Origin: Monodelphis domestica
Lineage: Eukaryota; Chordata; Mammalia; Didelphimorphia; Didelphidae
DNA: 64,000 nucleotides
Assembly: GCF_027887165.1 (NCBI RefSeq)
Contig: NC_077228.1
Location: 180,986,697-181,050,696 of the forward strand
Direction of reading: 5' to 3'
Position 1 is the stretch's first letter, and every line of letters starts with the position of its first letter. This document shows, piece after piece, positions 13,551-23,900 of this stretch. The notes beneath the pieces were generated by a model. The model was given only the letters and a program-made list of their open reading frames with translations. It had not been told where the DNA came from and ran no database searches. The position numbers were made by a program, and so were the translations under genes.

Positions 13551-13975
13551 TGCCATGAAAACAGGATATCTTGTTAAGAGTTATGTGAAGGGCTAGGTCT
13601 AGAACTGTAGTTCTCAAACTTTTGGTCTCAGAATTCCTTAAAATGACTGACTTGCCACCCCCAATATATTTTTGTGGATTATATCTATCAATATTTACTA
13701 TATTTGGAAACTAAAACATCTTAGCATTTTTACAATGGTTTTGAAACCTCATAGACCCCTTGAAAAGATTTTAGGGATTAGTCTCTGAGAACTGTGGACA
13801 AGATTGTCTCTAAATTCTCTTCTAGAGCTATGTGGCCATGAAGGATCTGGTTTGTGGAAGCAGAACTTTGAGGAACTCCAAAAATAAGGGCTCAGCTCAA
13901 TGTGCTTATCTATTTCAGTTGCGAAGGATGCAGGAGATGCTGTATAAACTCCAGAAACAGAAGAAGAACTGTTAG
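1147..13975 (+). CDS. SEPTIN4: Septin 4, filament-forming GTPase (11 coding exons, 5' end not identified)
   Basis: Exons: 1147-1425, 1777-1870, 2367-2453, 2984-3107, 11015-11149, 11282-11399, 11509-11610, 12413-12509, 12616-12778, 12976-13075, 13919-13975 (stop TAG). All junctions are GT/AG and all phases agree, giving 451 residues from IKRFLED; human has about 458 from there. Seen: P-loop GESGLGKS split by the 1870/2367 junction, switch motif DTPG at 3067-3078, guanine-specificity motif AKAD at 11349-11360, and a C-terminal segment with coiled-coil character ([13 protein letters not shown]). The core is almost identical to mammalian SEPTIN4, while the N-terminal exon is divergent except for its end [16 protein letters not shown]. 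Known of the family: septins form hetero-oligomeric filaments at the cortex, cytokinetic furrow and sperm annulus; SEPTIN4 is needed for the annulus, and its ARTS isoform acts in apoptosis. The C-terminus ends KQKKNC, against KENY in human. Confidence 0.93.
2032..2205 (+). repeat. MIR-type CORE-SINE fragment
   Basis: The order 'one case of gagacagtatggcgcagtg', 'ttgagttctagttctgg', 'gtgactgtgggcaagtt' and 'cctttctaaataagtga' matches the tRNA-like head and core of MIR elements. It is old and diverged, in a SEPTIN4 intron. Confidence 0.5.
3290..3500 (+). repeat. CORE-SINE (Ther/MIR type), decayed
   Basis: Recognised from the core order: a 'tttcagaggctcagataaatt' equivalent of the usual 'gaggaaactgaggc', then 'agtgacttgctcaagatcac', 'acagctagttaatgtcagag', and an end resembling 'tctttctactgtgcca'. 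Confidence 0.55.
3956..4130 (+). repeat. Marsupial tRNA-derived SINE (WALLSI/WSINE type)
   Basis: It has the full-length order: a gggcagctaagtagc head, a B-box-like gggttcaaacctgg, cctcagatacttcctagct, then the tail aagaatgtaagggttt. It inserted into the antisense L2: 'aaagaagctaggg'-like copies flank it at 3943-3955 and 4340-4352, consistent with a target-site duplication. Its own tail was later hit by the minus-strand SINE that follows. Confidence 0.8.
4138..4312 (-). repeat. Second marsupial SINE, inserted in the tail of the first
   Basis: The reverse-complement SINE begins taaacccttaccttccatc and ends at its head (caactgcccc). The words atgtaagggttt before it and tgtaagggtttttt after it are the duplicated tail of the first SINE, so this copy is the younger one. 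Together the two form a tail-to-tail pair. Confidence 0.8.
5095..5250 (+). repeat. Marsupial tRNA-derived SINE, 5'-shortened
   Basis: It runs from the B-box-like aagattcaaatctgg through cctcagatacttcctagct to a tail gaatgtaagggtt plus A-rich sequence. It interrupts the antisense L2. Downstream, 5253-5286 repeats the sequence that follows the SINE at 3956-4340 (see findings). Confidence 0.75.
6300..6765 (+). repeat. CORE-SINE split by a younger SINE
   Basis: The left part 6300-6365 (atgtgtcaggcactatactg, then aaatattatctca) and the right part 6588-6765 (attttatagttgaggaaatt, then tttctatctactgtgccac) form one CORE-SINE. A WALLSI/WSINE-type SINE sits between them at about 6366-6587. Its insertion is marked by atctca/atcaca at the two edges. 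Confidence 0.65.
6366..6587 (+). repeat. Marsupial tRNA-derived SINE inside a CORE-SINE
   Basis: It shows the head ggggtagcaaggtgacttag, the B-box-like ggtttcaaatctggc, the core taggcaagtcacttaactcc, and the tail with ttggaaccaatacttagtat. It is younger than the CORE-SINE it splits. Confidence 0.75.
7625..7795 (-). repeat. Marsupial tRNA-derived SINE
   Basis: Reverse complement of the family: tail side at the left (taacaattcttactttctg), then gtgacttgcccagggccata, the B-box side agatttgaacccacctcc, and the head ccacttagctgtgcccc. Confidence 0.75.
8255..8500 (+). repeat. CORE-SINE (Ther/MIR type)
   Basis: The order tttatatagtgttttatgg, aaaatgctttacataaattg, aacaaccatatgaggtagg, attttacagatgatgaggc and aagtgacttgcccatggtca is the full core of this family. 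Confidence 0.65.
9040..9710 (+). repeat. L3/CR1-type LINE 3' end, interrupted by a SINE
   Basis: Diagnostic words in order: aatctagagaatagaagactc, gatgtcaggataaacttcct, aattagagctgtcccaaag, attggatta gatggccactg, and an end aatcttgtgattctgg typical of CR1 tails. The SINE at 9116-9316 splits it. It is 5'-truncated and non-coding. Confidence 0.65.
9116..9316 (+). repeat. Marsupial SINE with clean target-site duplication
   Basis: Complete element from ggggcagctaggtggc to an A-rich tail. The 9-bp word ATGGCCTTG occurs exactly at 9107-9115 and 9317-9325, which is the target-site duplication. Low divergence from the family pattern suggests one of the younger insertions here. Confidence 0.88.
11953..12203 (+). 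repeat. MAR-type tRNA-derived SINE with RTE-like tail
   Basis: It starts gtcagctaggtggcacagc, has gtgtgaccctaggcaagtca, and ends with the family's tail words aaatggcaaactacttcagt, tctttgccaagaaaattcc and ggacatgactgagaacgac. The tail differs from the WALLSI/WSINE type and is shared with RTE LINEs in marsupials. It lies in a SEPTIN4 intron. Confidence 0.75.
13499..13548. repeat. (GT)n microsatellite
   Basis: About 25 uninterrupted GT units in the last intron of SEPTIN4. Confidence 0.95.
13605..13800. mobile_element. hAT-type MER fragment
   Basis: The ends form an imperfect inverted repeat (ctgtagttctcaaactt at the left, tctgagaactgtgg at the right). The interior, with ggtctcagaattcctt and tggattatatctatcaatat, is that of an old mammalian nonautonomous hAT element. 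The exact family is not certain. Confidence 0.45.
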
Positions 13976-14103
13976 TTCCCTTTCTTTGGATGTATGTCTC
14001 CTCCTCTTTCTCCTGGCCCTTCCCAGCTCTTGATCTGCTCTGGCCCCTCAAGCTACTGCCACTTCGCCTTATGTCCCTGCTGCCTCCCTAGAGACTCATA
14101 AGA

Positions 14104-14109
14104 AATAAA
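14104..14109 (+). terminator. SEPTIN4: SEPTIN4 polyadenylation signal
   Basis: A canonical AATAAA lies 129 bases after the SEPTIN4 stop, giving a short 3'UTR. The cleavage site would be near 14125. Confidence 0.85.
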
Positions 14110-14539
14110 GTCTAACGAATCGGAATCTGACCTTGGCTTCCACAACTGTACTCTCCTTTTTCTAAGCTCAGCTTTTTCAGGCTGTAGCCTGAAGGTTGAC
14201 TGGGAATTTGGGCCTACTAGGATTAGAGGTAGGAAGTCAAGGGTAATGTCACTTGGGGAAAAGGATAATGTACAACAAAGGACTTTTAAATAACCATATT
14301 CTAATTTTTTAAAAATGATTTCATCAATGTGGATATCCCCAACACATTCATAAGCAACCACTTTCTGGCTTTGGTATTTTTTACAAGTTGCTAGGGCTGA
14401 AAAAATTGGTCACCTAGTGACCAAATTTAGTCTATGATGATCACCGGGTCATACCTAAGAACCTGTCAGTATTGACTAGTTTTCTAGAAATTGAAGGTCT
14501 TCCCACACTTACCATAGTGAGGCTTGGAGGGATGGCACC

Positions 14540-14860
14540 ATTTTTAAATAGTTTTCCATGTTTACACGATTAATTTTCTTTCCCTCCCCACTTCCTTCCC
14601 CCTCCTAGAGCCAAGGAGCAATTCCATTGAGTTGTACAAATGTTATCACTTGAATACCTATTTCCGTATTATTCATTTTTGCTATAGTGGTTTCTTAAAG
14701 CCTAAACCCCTAATCACACCCATATATACATGTGATAAGTGATGTCATGTTTTGCTTTTGCATTTCTACTCCCGTAGTTCTTTCTCTCAATGTGGATACC
14801 ATCCTTTTACATGTCATTAGTTTTTATAATACATATTTAAAGTTGGAAAGTCTGGTTTTC
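14540..14860 (-). repeat. Antisense L1 3'-end fragment
   Basis: The order is tccccacttccttcccc, gagcaattccattgagttgt, acctatttccgtattattc and gttctttctctcaatgtggat. This is the reverse complement of marsupial L1 3' ends, also seen at 57840-58320 and 58600-59020. It lies between SEPTIN4 and MTMR4. Confidence 0.5.
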
Positions 14861-15329
14861 CTGACAGTATTATGTGCTGGATCAAGCTATATACATTACA
14901 GTGAAGGCTCAGTGCCAGGCTCCACTGCAGAGGAACACACCTCATAAGCCTAGCTTGTAAAGCATGACTGCTTATTCTTGCTTCTCCTTTCCTTCTTCTC
15001 TCACTGCCAGGCTGTTCCCCACCTCCATCCCCCAATCCTGAGGAGGGAGGCCCAGGTTAGGTTGGTGTGAATCCTGCAGGTGAGGACTCTCCGCCTGGGT
15101 TGGGAGTAGGGCACCCTGGGGCCAAAAATGTGGATGCCTCAGTTCTGGGCACATTTCTGGTGGCTGCTCAGAAAATCTTCCATTTCTTGCATCTAGTATC
15201 CCTGCCCCAGGGCAAGACTTATCAAATTTAGCTCAGCTCTATGGAGGTTTGGCACTGCAATGTAAGGGCTAGAATATGAAGAAGTAGAGGGAGAGCTGAG
15301 GTAAGGGAGGTAGGGAAGGAATAAGGATA

Positions 15330-15560
15330 GATATGGCTAGCACCTTCTCCGTGCCTAGTAGACACTGTGCTAAGTGCTTTTTACCAATGTCTCATTTGAT
15401 CTTCACAACAACCCTGAAAGGCAGGTGCTATTTATCCCCATTTTAATGTTGAGAATGAACAGGCAGAGAGATGTTAAGCAACTTGCTCACCCAGCTAGAA
15501 AATTTGAACTCAGGTCTTCCTTGACTCCAGGCTCTAGCCACTGCACCACCTAGCTGGGGA
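15330..15560 (+). repeat. CORE-SINE (Ther/MIR type)
   Basis: A near-complete core: gacactgtgctaagtgctt, tctcatttgatcttcacaac, cccattttaatgttgag, actcaggtcttccttgactc and ccactgcaccacctagctg. Confidence 0.75.
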
Positions 15561-15639
15561 AAGTGGGTGGGGAGGAGAGGGCCTTGCGGAGGTGAGGTAA
15601 AGGAGAGAAAGGTAGATCTAGGTGAAGCTCCAGCGGAAC

Positions 15640-15830
15640 GAAATTGGAGAGAAGGGGGACCAAAAAAAAAAAAAGAGGAAAGGGGAAGGAGGAGGGGAAA
15701 GGGGGAGAAAAAAAGGAAGATAAGAGGTTGAGCCTCTGAGGTGGAAAAGAAGAAAGATTGGAAGGGAAGGAGAAAGAGGGAAGAGGGAAAAGGAAGAGCA
15801 AGGGGCGAAAAGAGTGAAGAGGTAGGAGAG
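15640..15830 (+). repeat. Purine-rich tract upstream of MTMR4
   Basis: About 190 bases are nearly all A and G on the + strand, including a run of about 13 A. It ends about 150 bases before the CpG-rich promoter starts. Long purine tracts can form triplex DNA; no function is claimed. Confidence 0.7.
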
Positions 15831-15949
15831 CCCCCTAATGGGAGGAGGGCCAAGGGCAGGAATCGGGCTGCAGCAGCACTCCTAATGGATGAGCACATGA
15901 AGCAAGAAAGGAGAGGTTTAAGTCCCCAGGAAGGGGAATAAGCTAAGTT

Positions 15950-16578
15950 CCTATCTGAGACTTGGGCCTCCGTCTCCCTGGGCTTCTTATTTGCCGAGCC
16001 ACACTCCATTAATCTCAGTCGCCACAGCGAAAGGAGGAGCCGGGGACAGAAAAGGTGAAGTATAGAAACACAGAAAAGGCGCGCGAGTAACTACTAAGCA
16101 GGCCGGGAGCTTCTGGAGGTGGTTGTTAAAACCCCGCCTCTCATGGCGCAGCCGGTAGGTGACCGACCAACCTCATTTCCGGTTCCCAGAACTGACAGTC
16201 CGTCCATTGCTGCCTTTTCATTGGCTGCCGCAGGGACGCGCTGTGATTTCCCATTGGTTCTTTCTCTTCCTTGGGTGCCGCGCCTCCTCTCTCTGGATAC
16301 CGTCTTTTCTGTTATCACCCGATAGGCTGAAGGCCTGGGAAGGCGTCTGCCCATCAGAGCCTATGAGCAGCGTCCAGAGCGAGGGCGACGGCTGCGCGGT
16401 GTGGGCGGGGAGGGACTAAGCGTGGCTATTGGCCAGGGCGGGCACAGGCGAGGACATGATTGGCTGAGGAATAGGGGCCCCGTGGCAGGGTCCCGTTTGC
16501 GCGGCCTCAGCAGCTGCGGGAGACGGAAGTGGTGGGAACGCGGCCTCGGAGGGTCGGGCAGACGCGACCCCGGCCCCG
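15950..16578 (+). promoter_or_regulatory. MTMR4: MTMR4 CpG-island promoter and noncoding first exon
   Basis: CpG-rich, with no TATA box. Four ATTGG (inverted CCAAT) boxes lie at 16220, 16253, 16428 and 16459, in two pairs spaced 33 and 31 bases. A strong donor (CCCG then gtgagtc at 16579) closes a noncoding first exon whose start is somewhere around 16470-16500. The exon joins to the acceptor before 17928. NF-Y binding at the ATTGG boxes is an inference from the motif. Confidence 0.7.
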
Positions 16579-16629
16579 GTGAGTCACCGCGTCCCGCGCA
16601 TAGCTTGTTCGGTCTGGGAACCGCTAAGT

Positions 16630-16714
16630 CCCCGCCCCGCCCCCACCGGCTGCTTCAGGGCCCCGCCCCCTGTCACTCGATGCCCCGCCCCCCTGAGGCT
16701 TCAGGCCCCGCCCC
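16630..16714. promoter_or_regulatory. Four GC boxes just inside MTMR4 intron 1
   Basis: CCCCGCCCC occurs at 16630, 16661, 16683 and 16706. Two copies are preceded by gcttcagg-like sequence, so this is a small degenerate tandem array. The motif fits Sp1/KLF binding. Confidence 0.55.
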
Positions 16715-17963
16715 CGGACCTGGGCACCTGGGCTCCCGGGCTTCCGTCCCACCCGGTGCCCGTCCCGCTGGGGAAGCCTTCAACTGGCTGGGTTCCCAGG
16801 GCGAGGGGGGCGGGGAAGTCCCCGGCTGCATGGCCTGGCCCTGGCCCCTCGCCCGCCGTGCTGCCTGCGCTCTCTCTACCTCAGGGGCCGCAGTCCTGCC
16901 CCTCCCTAGAGGCGGTGTTGGGTCTTTGGGAGGCCCTGGGCACGTAGGGAGGGTAGGAGTGGGTGAGGAGGATCAGGCCCTAGGATATGGGAGCTCCCTC
17001 CTTTCGAGGCCTTTCTCCCTGAAGCTTTCTTGGGGGATGGGGGGAGGACTCCTGCAGCAGGCGCCCCCTGAGTTTGGGCGGCAGGTGGGAGAAGAATGCT
17101 GCTTTTCAGCCTTGCTGGTACCTCAGAGAGGGGTTGGGAGGGAAGCCCTGATTCTCAAAACTGTTGGTCAAAGCCAGTTGAAAGTGGTTTGCCTGCTCTT
17201 GGGGCTTCATTCTCACCAATAGCTGGTCCTCTCAGATACCAAAGTTGAGTGGGTGACCTCCTCCCAGTACCTTCTATTTGTGACCCAGGCCAGTTATTCC
17301 TGGTCAGCCCCTTTCATTTCTGGCTGCCCTCTGGTTATAGGCTCTAATCTCTCTCTTATCCTCTGCCCTGGACTTTGCTCACAGTAAACAGGTCAGGTGT
17401 GTGCTCCCAGTCCCACAGACTCCAGGCCACCAGTCCTTTGGGTTTTATAAACTTCACTGGGGCTACAGGAGAAAGAGACTGGAGCAAAGCATTCCAGGAG
17501 TGAGTCAGGGTTGGGAATTCTCACATCCTTGGGGGCTGTCAGTCCCTGAGGTCCTGGGGTGGCTGCTTTTATCAGGTAATAGGAATCCTATGGAGCCTGA
17601 GAGGTAGGACATTTGGATCGTGAATCACTGATTTGCTGGGTAACACCATGGATAAGTTGCATTTCTATGCTTGTAAAGCCTCTTCCATATCTTGGAGAAT
17701 TGGCACTAAGGGAGAGGAATTTAGCTGCTAACCTTTTATATTCCAGAGCTCCATTGCCTTAGCTAGTACTTTAATGACTTCTGGGGAAGCTGGATTCTAG
17801 GGTGGGAGATAGAGTTTTGGGGAAGGGTTGGGCTAGACCAATGTGGTCCTTTGATTGCACGATGAGAAAAGTGCTTCTGTTCACTGATCTTGACTTTTTT
17901 TTCTCCTTCACTTTATTTTCATCACAGTGAGAAGCAGGCAGCCAGGACTCTCATCACGGTAGG

Positions 17964-20900
17964 ATGGTGAGTATTCACAGCCCCATGGTTCTTTCTAATC
18001 TGGCTCCCTCAAGTGCTTCTTTATCACAGGTCCTTTCCCTAGTCAAGTTGTGTTCACTTTCCCTTCTTTCTCCATCTAGGAGCCAGAGAGAGTCTAGACT
18101 CTGAGCTCCATATAGCCTCCCCACATCTTCCCTGCTACCCCCCTCCCCCAGCTACCTTCTTCATTCCTTCCTCCCCTCAAGCCTCCCCCTTCCTCACTTC
18201 TTTTTTATTGCTTTTCAGTTCTTTGCCTAGTTTCTAGTCTCAGAGACAATCCCTGGAAGTACTAACTATATTGGGATTGGGCAGATTTTTCCAGAAATGT
18301 ACACCTTACCTAGGACTCTGAGCACAACTTGATAACCACCAGCTTTTCTCTTGGTTGCCCAAGGGACTTTAATTTGCCCTGGATCCATGGTAGAATTTCC
18401 TGAGGTTGAGCTCCTCCTTACTTCATTTAGTCTGGGTGCTTTGTCATTAGTTTGATGCTCTTTGAGACTCAACTTTGTGAGATGTTGGTAGCATCTGATG
18501 CTATTTGGGAGGAAAGAGGAGAGGTTCCACAAACTCATTGTGGTGATGATTTAACCTCAAAACATCTATGATCCTTCCTTTACCATCCAGGGTAGAACTG
18601 ATGAGGTATCCAATAATTCTGTACTCAGGGCTCTTTTGGAATCCTGGAATGGTTTATCTCAGTCCCTATTTTCCCATGAAGGTTTTATGTGTTTTCCATT
18701 CCTTGTTTTCTTCCCCCCCCCTCTTTATTATTGGTCCTATCTGTTTCCCCAAACCTTCAGCAGATAGTTTAGTTGCACATGGATTACCTGGCTCCTGAGA
18801 GGTAAGATAGCAGGATAAAAGGGGTGGAGGAGGAGAATGTGGGGGATTTAGGTACTTTCTAGACCTAACCTTTTATTTCTGGTTGTTTCTTCCCTTTTCT
18901 GTGTAAGATTTTCCCTTGTATTAGGGAATAGAGTTAGTGAGAATACTTTCAGTTCTTCCTTTAGTACCATATGCTCAGGTGTTACTTTGGAGGCTTTGAT
19001 GGAAATGACTTCGAGCCCCTTTCCCTGGAAGGACTTTGAGTTAGAGGGTATTTATCAGTTGACCACTTCTTATATTCTTTCTCCTTCTTAGCATTTGCTA
19101 GCCTAAAGGCTGAGATCAGAGAAGAATTTGGGGCTTCAGCTGTTCCTTCACACTAACTCGGGATTATTTTGTAAGCCTCATTATTACTCCTACTTTTGCT
19201 CTTTCCCACTAACCTAAAGATTCAGTTCATTAGTTATAGAGGCAGCCAACCCTTTATAGCAGAAAGAGCTAGATTTGGATTCAGGAGAATTCTGAATTCT
19301 GCTTCTGACACTTATTAGCTATGTGACTCTGAGCAAGGTATAGCTTCTCTGAGCCTTAGTTTTCTTTTATGCAAATTAAGGGTAATACCTTCATTACAGG
19401 GTTGAAGAGGATTAGATGAGATAATGTATATAAGTCACTTTGGAAACGTTTAAGTTATTATTCTTTGTTATTATTTATGGGAAGCTTCTTTTTTCTTCTT
19501 TTTTTGGGACTTCTCTTTCACCCCAAGAATAACTTGCCCCTGGAAGTCAAAGAACAAGAGAACAAATATGAGGTGAGGCAAAGTTATCACAGGGTAAAAG
19601 GTCTTGGAATCAGAAATCCCCAAGGACTGAATTTTCAGAGGTTTGGGATGGCTGGCTTAAACCCAACTGGTCTACCTTTCCAAAGGGTTTGTGGGGGTGG
19701 GAATGACTGGCATTTCCTTTGTTCTGGGGGAGTATGTAGGTGACTCTAGAGAGGAGAAAGGCAGAGATTAGAGGACAAGGAAACAGGCTGGTTGGGAGGA
19801 TGGGGAGATCAATGAAGGGAAAGGAGTGAAGGCTTTTGAGAGTAAGAGAAGTTGGGAATAAACTGAGGAAGGGCCTCTCTAGGCAGAGAGAATGTTTTGG
19901 AGAAAGATATGGAGGGGACTGTCGGGCAAATGGGGATCTTGGAGGAAGAGTCTGGAAATAGTTCTTATGGAGAGAAGAATGACTCTTAGGAGGATATTAG
20001 TGGGGGGAAAGGGGCCGGAGTTGGCAGAGAATGGAGTTGAGCAGGGCAGATACTTGAGTGGGAATTTCTCTGAACTGAAGAGGTTGTTGGCTTTTCCCCT
20101 TCCCATGACAGTTGCAATGATGCCCTCTACCCCTGGGCTCCATCAGTCCTGGAGATGTCCCTAGTGATAGACCGCGTCAGTCCTGGACCGTGTGGGGCCG
20201 AGGGGTGGAGCCTGATTCTGCTTTGGGGGAGGGGGAGGCTGCAGGCAGCCCTATGGGGCCAGCTGCAGAGCGGCACTGAGGCTCCGCCCGCTTCCTTCCT
20301 CCCTTCCTTACTTAGCTTGGAGGGCGGAGCTGGGGCCCACTCCATTGTGGAGAGAAGGGGAGGGAGGAGAAGGAAGGAAGGGGAGGCCCCAAGCTTGGCG
20401 CTCCCTTGCTGCGCTGCTGTTGCTGCTGTTGCCCTTGCTGCTGCTGCTGCGTTGCTGTACCTGGCGGGCCCTGTAGCCGGGATGCTGGGGGTGCCCCAGG
20501 CTGGTGGAAGGGTAGCGGCTAAGGCTTCGGGGAGATGCACACTGGCCCCAGCTGCCTGCGACCATGAGCCTGACTGCCCGAGTCTCCTGTTCAATGCTCA
20601 GCTGCTTTGTAAGTGCTGGCTAGGCCTGGGGTACTGGGTTTCTCTTCCCTGCTGTATCCCCTTCCTATCTCAGCCAGTAGCCATGGACACTGTATAACAT
20701 GCTGGTTCCTAGTACCCTTCTTAAGCTCCTGGGCCTAACCCAATGACCTTTGGGGTGGGGGTGGGGGAGTGTCAGGCTAGGCCTAACTCTTTATTTCCTG
20801 GAGCCCACCTTAATCTATTGGTGTCAGAGACTGCCGCAGACTAAGGATAGAGATTTATTGGCTCTTCTTGCAGCCACTGCCCTTGACTGCAGAGCTCTAG

Positions 20901-23900
20901 GCCCCGCCCTGCAGGGGGTACCATTGCTTACCCTTCTCATCTCTTACTTTTCTCCTAGTTCTAGGCAGTGTATCCTTGCTTGTTTGACCGCCTATTTTGC
21001 TCATGACTAGGATATTTGTGAGCCATCTTCCACTTTTCAGCCTCTTCCCCTCCATCTCTCAAAAACTATATCTCTCCTGACATGGCAGTCTCTTCCCCTT
21101 GATTGTCCCCCAGACGGGATGGCTAAGCTGCCTTACTTTTTTCCTTTGTTTCTCCATTTCTTTCCCTTGCTTATGCCTCCTATCTCCTTCTGTCTCTGTA
21201 TCATTTAATAGTTCCCTCCCTCTCTCCTGATTATTCTACTTCCTCTTTTCCCCAGTCTTCTTTCAAAATATTCCAGACCCTGATAAGTGTTTCTAAGATC
21301 TTCTTCCCTTGGCTGTCCTTGTGTCTCCTAGCCCCTCCTGATTAGAGATCTCTTCTCTTACTCTGTTAAGAGTTGGGGGAGAACATCTTCTGCTTATATT
21401 GGGATATTCTCCCAGAATTCTCCTTAAGAACAAGATTCAGGGCTGGTTGCTTGTCAGGGGATGGGGATGTGTCTGTACTCTGAGCCCCAACAAAGAAAAC
21501 AGGCCAGCCAGCTTCCCCACTCCCTACCCCCATCTCTCCAAACATACCTTTGATGCAATATAATTAGAAAGCATCTACTAAGGCCTTCCGGAAGCATAGA
21601 ACTAGGTTCTCTGCCCCACTCCCTCTTTGCTTCTTTCCTTTATCATCTTTTCTCAGGATCCAGGCTCTTGTTCTTCATGTTTCTTCCCTCAAAATCAGTT
21701 ATGATTGAATTCTCTTGATTCTTGAGATTCTCATCTTTGGAATATATCCTTGTCCTCATTTCTTATTCTCCTATTATATCTTGTGATAGCCTTCCTTCCC
21801 CTCTATTTTGAAAATGTCTGTTGTCTTGGAGAGCCCCATGCTTAGGAGCCTAGAACTTCAGTTTCTCATCAACCTCTCATTCTAACTTTCCCCCTAGACT
21901 TGCTCATTAACCTTGAGCTATTGTGCTCTCTCCCATCAGCCAAGACTTGGTTCCCCATATGCAGTTCCTCACCTGAATATTGTGTGGGGTGACCTAATGG
22001 GTCAGAAAGACCTTTGAGGATAGTTTAACTCAGGTTGGTGGCTTCCTTTACAGGGTGAGGAGGGGCCCCCCAGCCTGGAGTATATCCAAGCCAAGGATCT
22101 GTTTCCCCCTAAGGAGCTAGTGAAGGAAGAAGAAAATCTGCAGGTAAGCGTTTGGAAGCTGAGATACCCAGAAAAGGATCTTGGATCAGGAGATAGGAGA
22201 CCTTGGTTCTTGTGCCATGGCTTGGGATGGGAACTCTTTTCATTAGCAGAGTATGGAGGTTAGGACCAGATCATCTCTAAAACTTTATTTCCAATGCAGA
22301 AATTCTGTAGCCTTTAATTATGACCTACTTGGTACCCTCATTAGGGAGAGTAGTCAGCATGGTAGATTATGGTGGAAAGAGCCTGGTTTTGGAGCCAGGA
22401 TCTGGCTTCTAATCGTTGCTCTACCACTTCCTGCCTCATGACCTTGGGGAAGTCACTTCCCTCTCTGGACTTTAGGCTTCCCATATGTATAATAAAGGAG
22501 CTGGACTAGATGGTCTCAGAGATCACTGAATTAAATCTGAGCCAGGGAAGATATTTGTTTGGTCTTGTTCATTGTTATCTGCCCCCAAACCCAGGCCATC
22601 AGGGAGGGAAGTCTTACTTTATTGTGGAACTTTTGGCTCCAGGGAGGGGAGGGACAACTCTCTGCAGGGCAGCAGTTGCCTAGTATAAGTTACCATGGAG
22701 AGGACTTACTTCCCTTGTGTTGGCTAGCTCCTCCATGGGGAACCCCAGAGAGCAGGGTGTGTGTGTGGGGGGGTGGGGGGCTGTGGTAAATAGGAACAGG
22801 CTTAACTCTTAACTCCTGGGTTTGGCTTTTGGCAGGTGCCCTTCACAGTGCTGCAGGGGGAGGGGGTAGAGTTCCTAGGCCGAGCAGCTGATGCCCTTAT
22901 TGCCATCTCCAACTACCGGTTACACATCAAGTTCAAAGACTCGGTTATTAATGTGAGTTCCTTTCTGGTTCTTCACCCCTGGGGAGCAAGAACAGATTGG
23001 GTTTGGGTGGCTCTGGGGTGGAGTAGGGCCTTCTCAGACTCCAAACTCTTTTGGATTATCCCTTGCTTCATCCAGACCTGTGGCTCCTTGCATGGCAGGT
23101 GCTGTTTTTCCACTTTCAAAAGAAAATTATTTGGGGTTTTCATCCACTTCTCTTTGGGCTCCTGCTTCGTTGCCTCAACTACAGACTGGACCCTCTTTTT
23201 CCTAGCCTATTGTCTGGGCATTTTGTACCTACTATTGAGGGAGATTTGAGGAATTGAGCCCTAAAGTCAACCTTCCTACTTTTCTTCCCTACTAGGTGCC
23301 CTTGAGGATGATTGACAGTGTGGAAAGTCGGGACATGTTTCAGTTGCACATTGCCTGCAAGGACTCCAAGGTGGTGAGGTGAGGGTGGTATAGCCTTTGG
23401 GTATCCTTGCTCTGTCCCTCTTGTCCTCAACCTTGCCAGACTTATCTACTGCCATGAAGTCTCTTCCTGAATCAAAACCTAATTCAATTCATTAAACATT
23501 TAACAATTATCTACTAATGCTAAGTATTCAAGGACAAAAATAAAGCAGTATCTTTTCTCAAGGAGCTCTTTAATTGCCTCATTTGTATGGGGTTTTCCAG
23601 TTATAAAGTCATGAATTGTTATGTCTTTTCTTCCTCAAAACCTTGCTGAGTAACTCCATTAATCAACCAGTAGGTGTTTGCTGAGCACTTGCTAGGGGTC
23701 AGAGAGAATACAGATGAAAGATAAGATATGGTTTCTGATTTTAAGGAGTTTATATTTTAATTGGGGATGCAAGACTAGCATTTACCTATTTTCTTATTTC
23801 ATATGTTAAATTGTGTGGTGCTTGAGGAATTTTGAGAAGGGGGACCTCAGTGGAGTGATTCTCTTGATGATAATGGAGTGGGATGAAATAATTGAAAGTT

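Noticed and set aside
16401-17222. Long open frame (273 codons) over the MTMR4 promoter and intron 1
   Set aside because: GC-rich island sequence with few stops by chance; it crosses the exon 1 donor and matches no protein I know.
20400-20455. CTG-rich tract as a possible expanded trinucleotide repeat
   Set aside because: Interrupted by TTG, CCC and CGT units; no long pure run.
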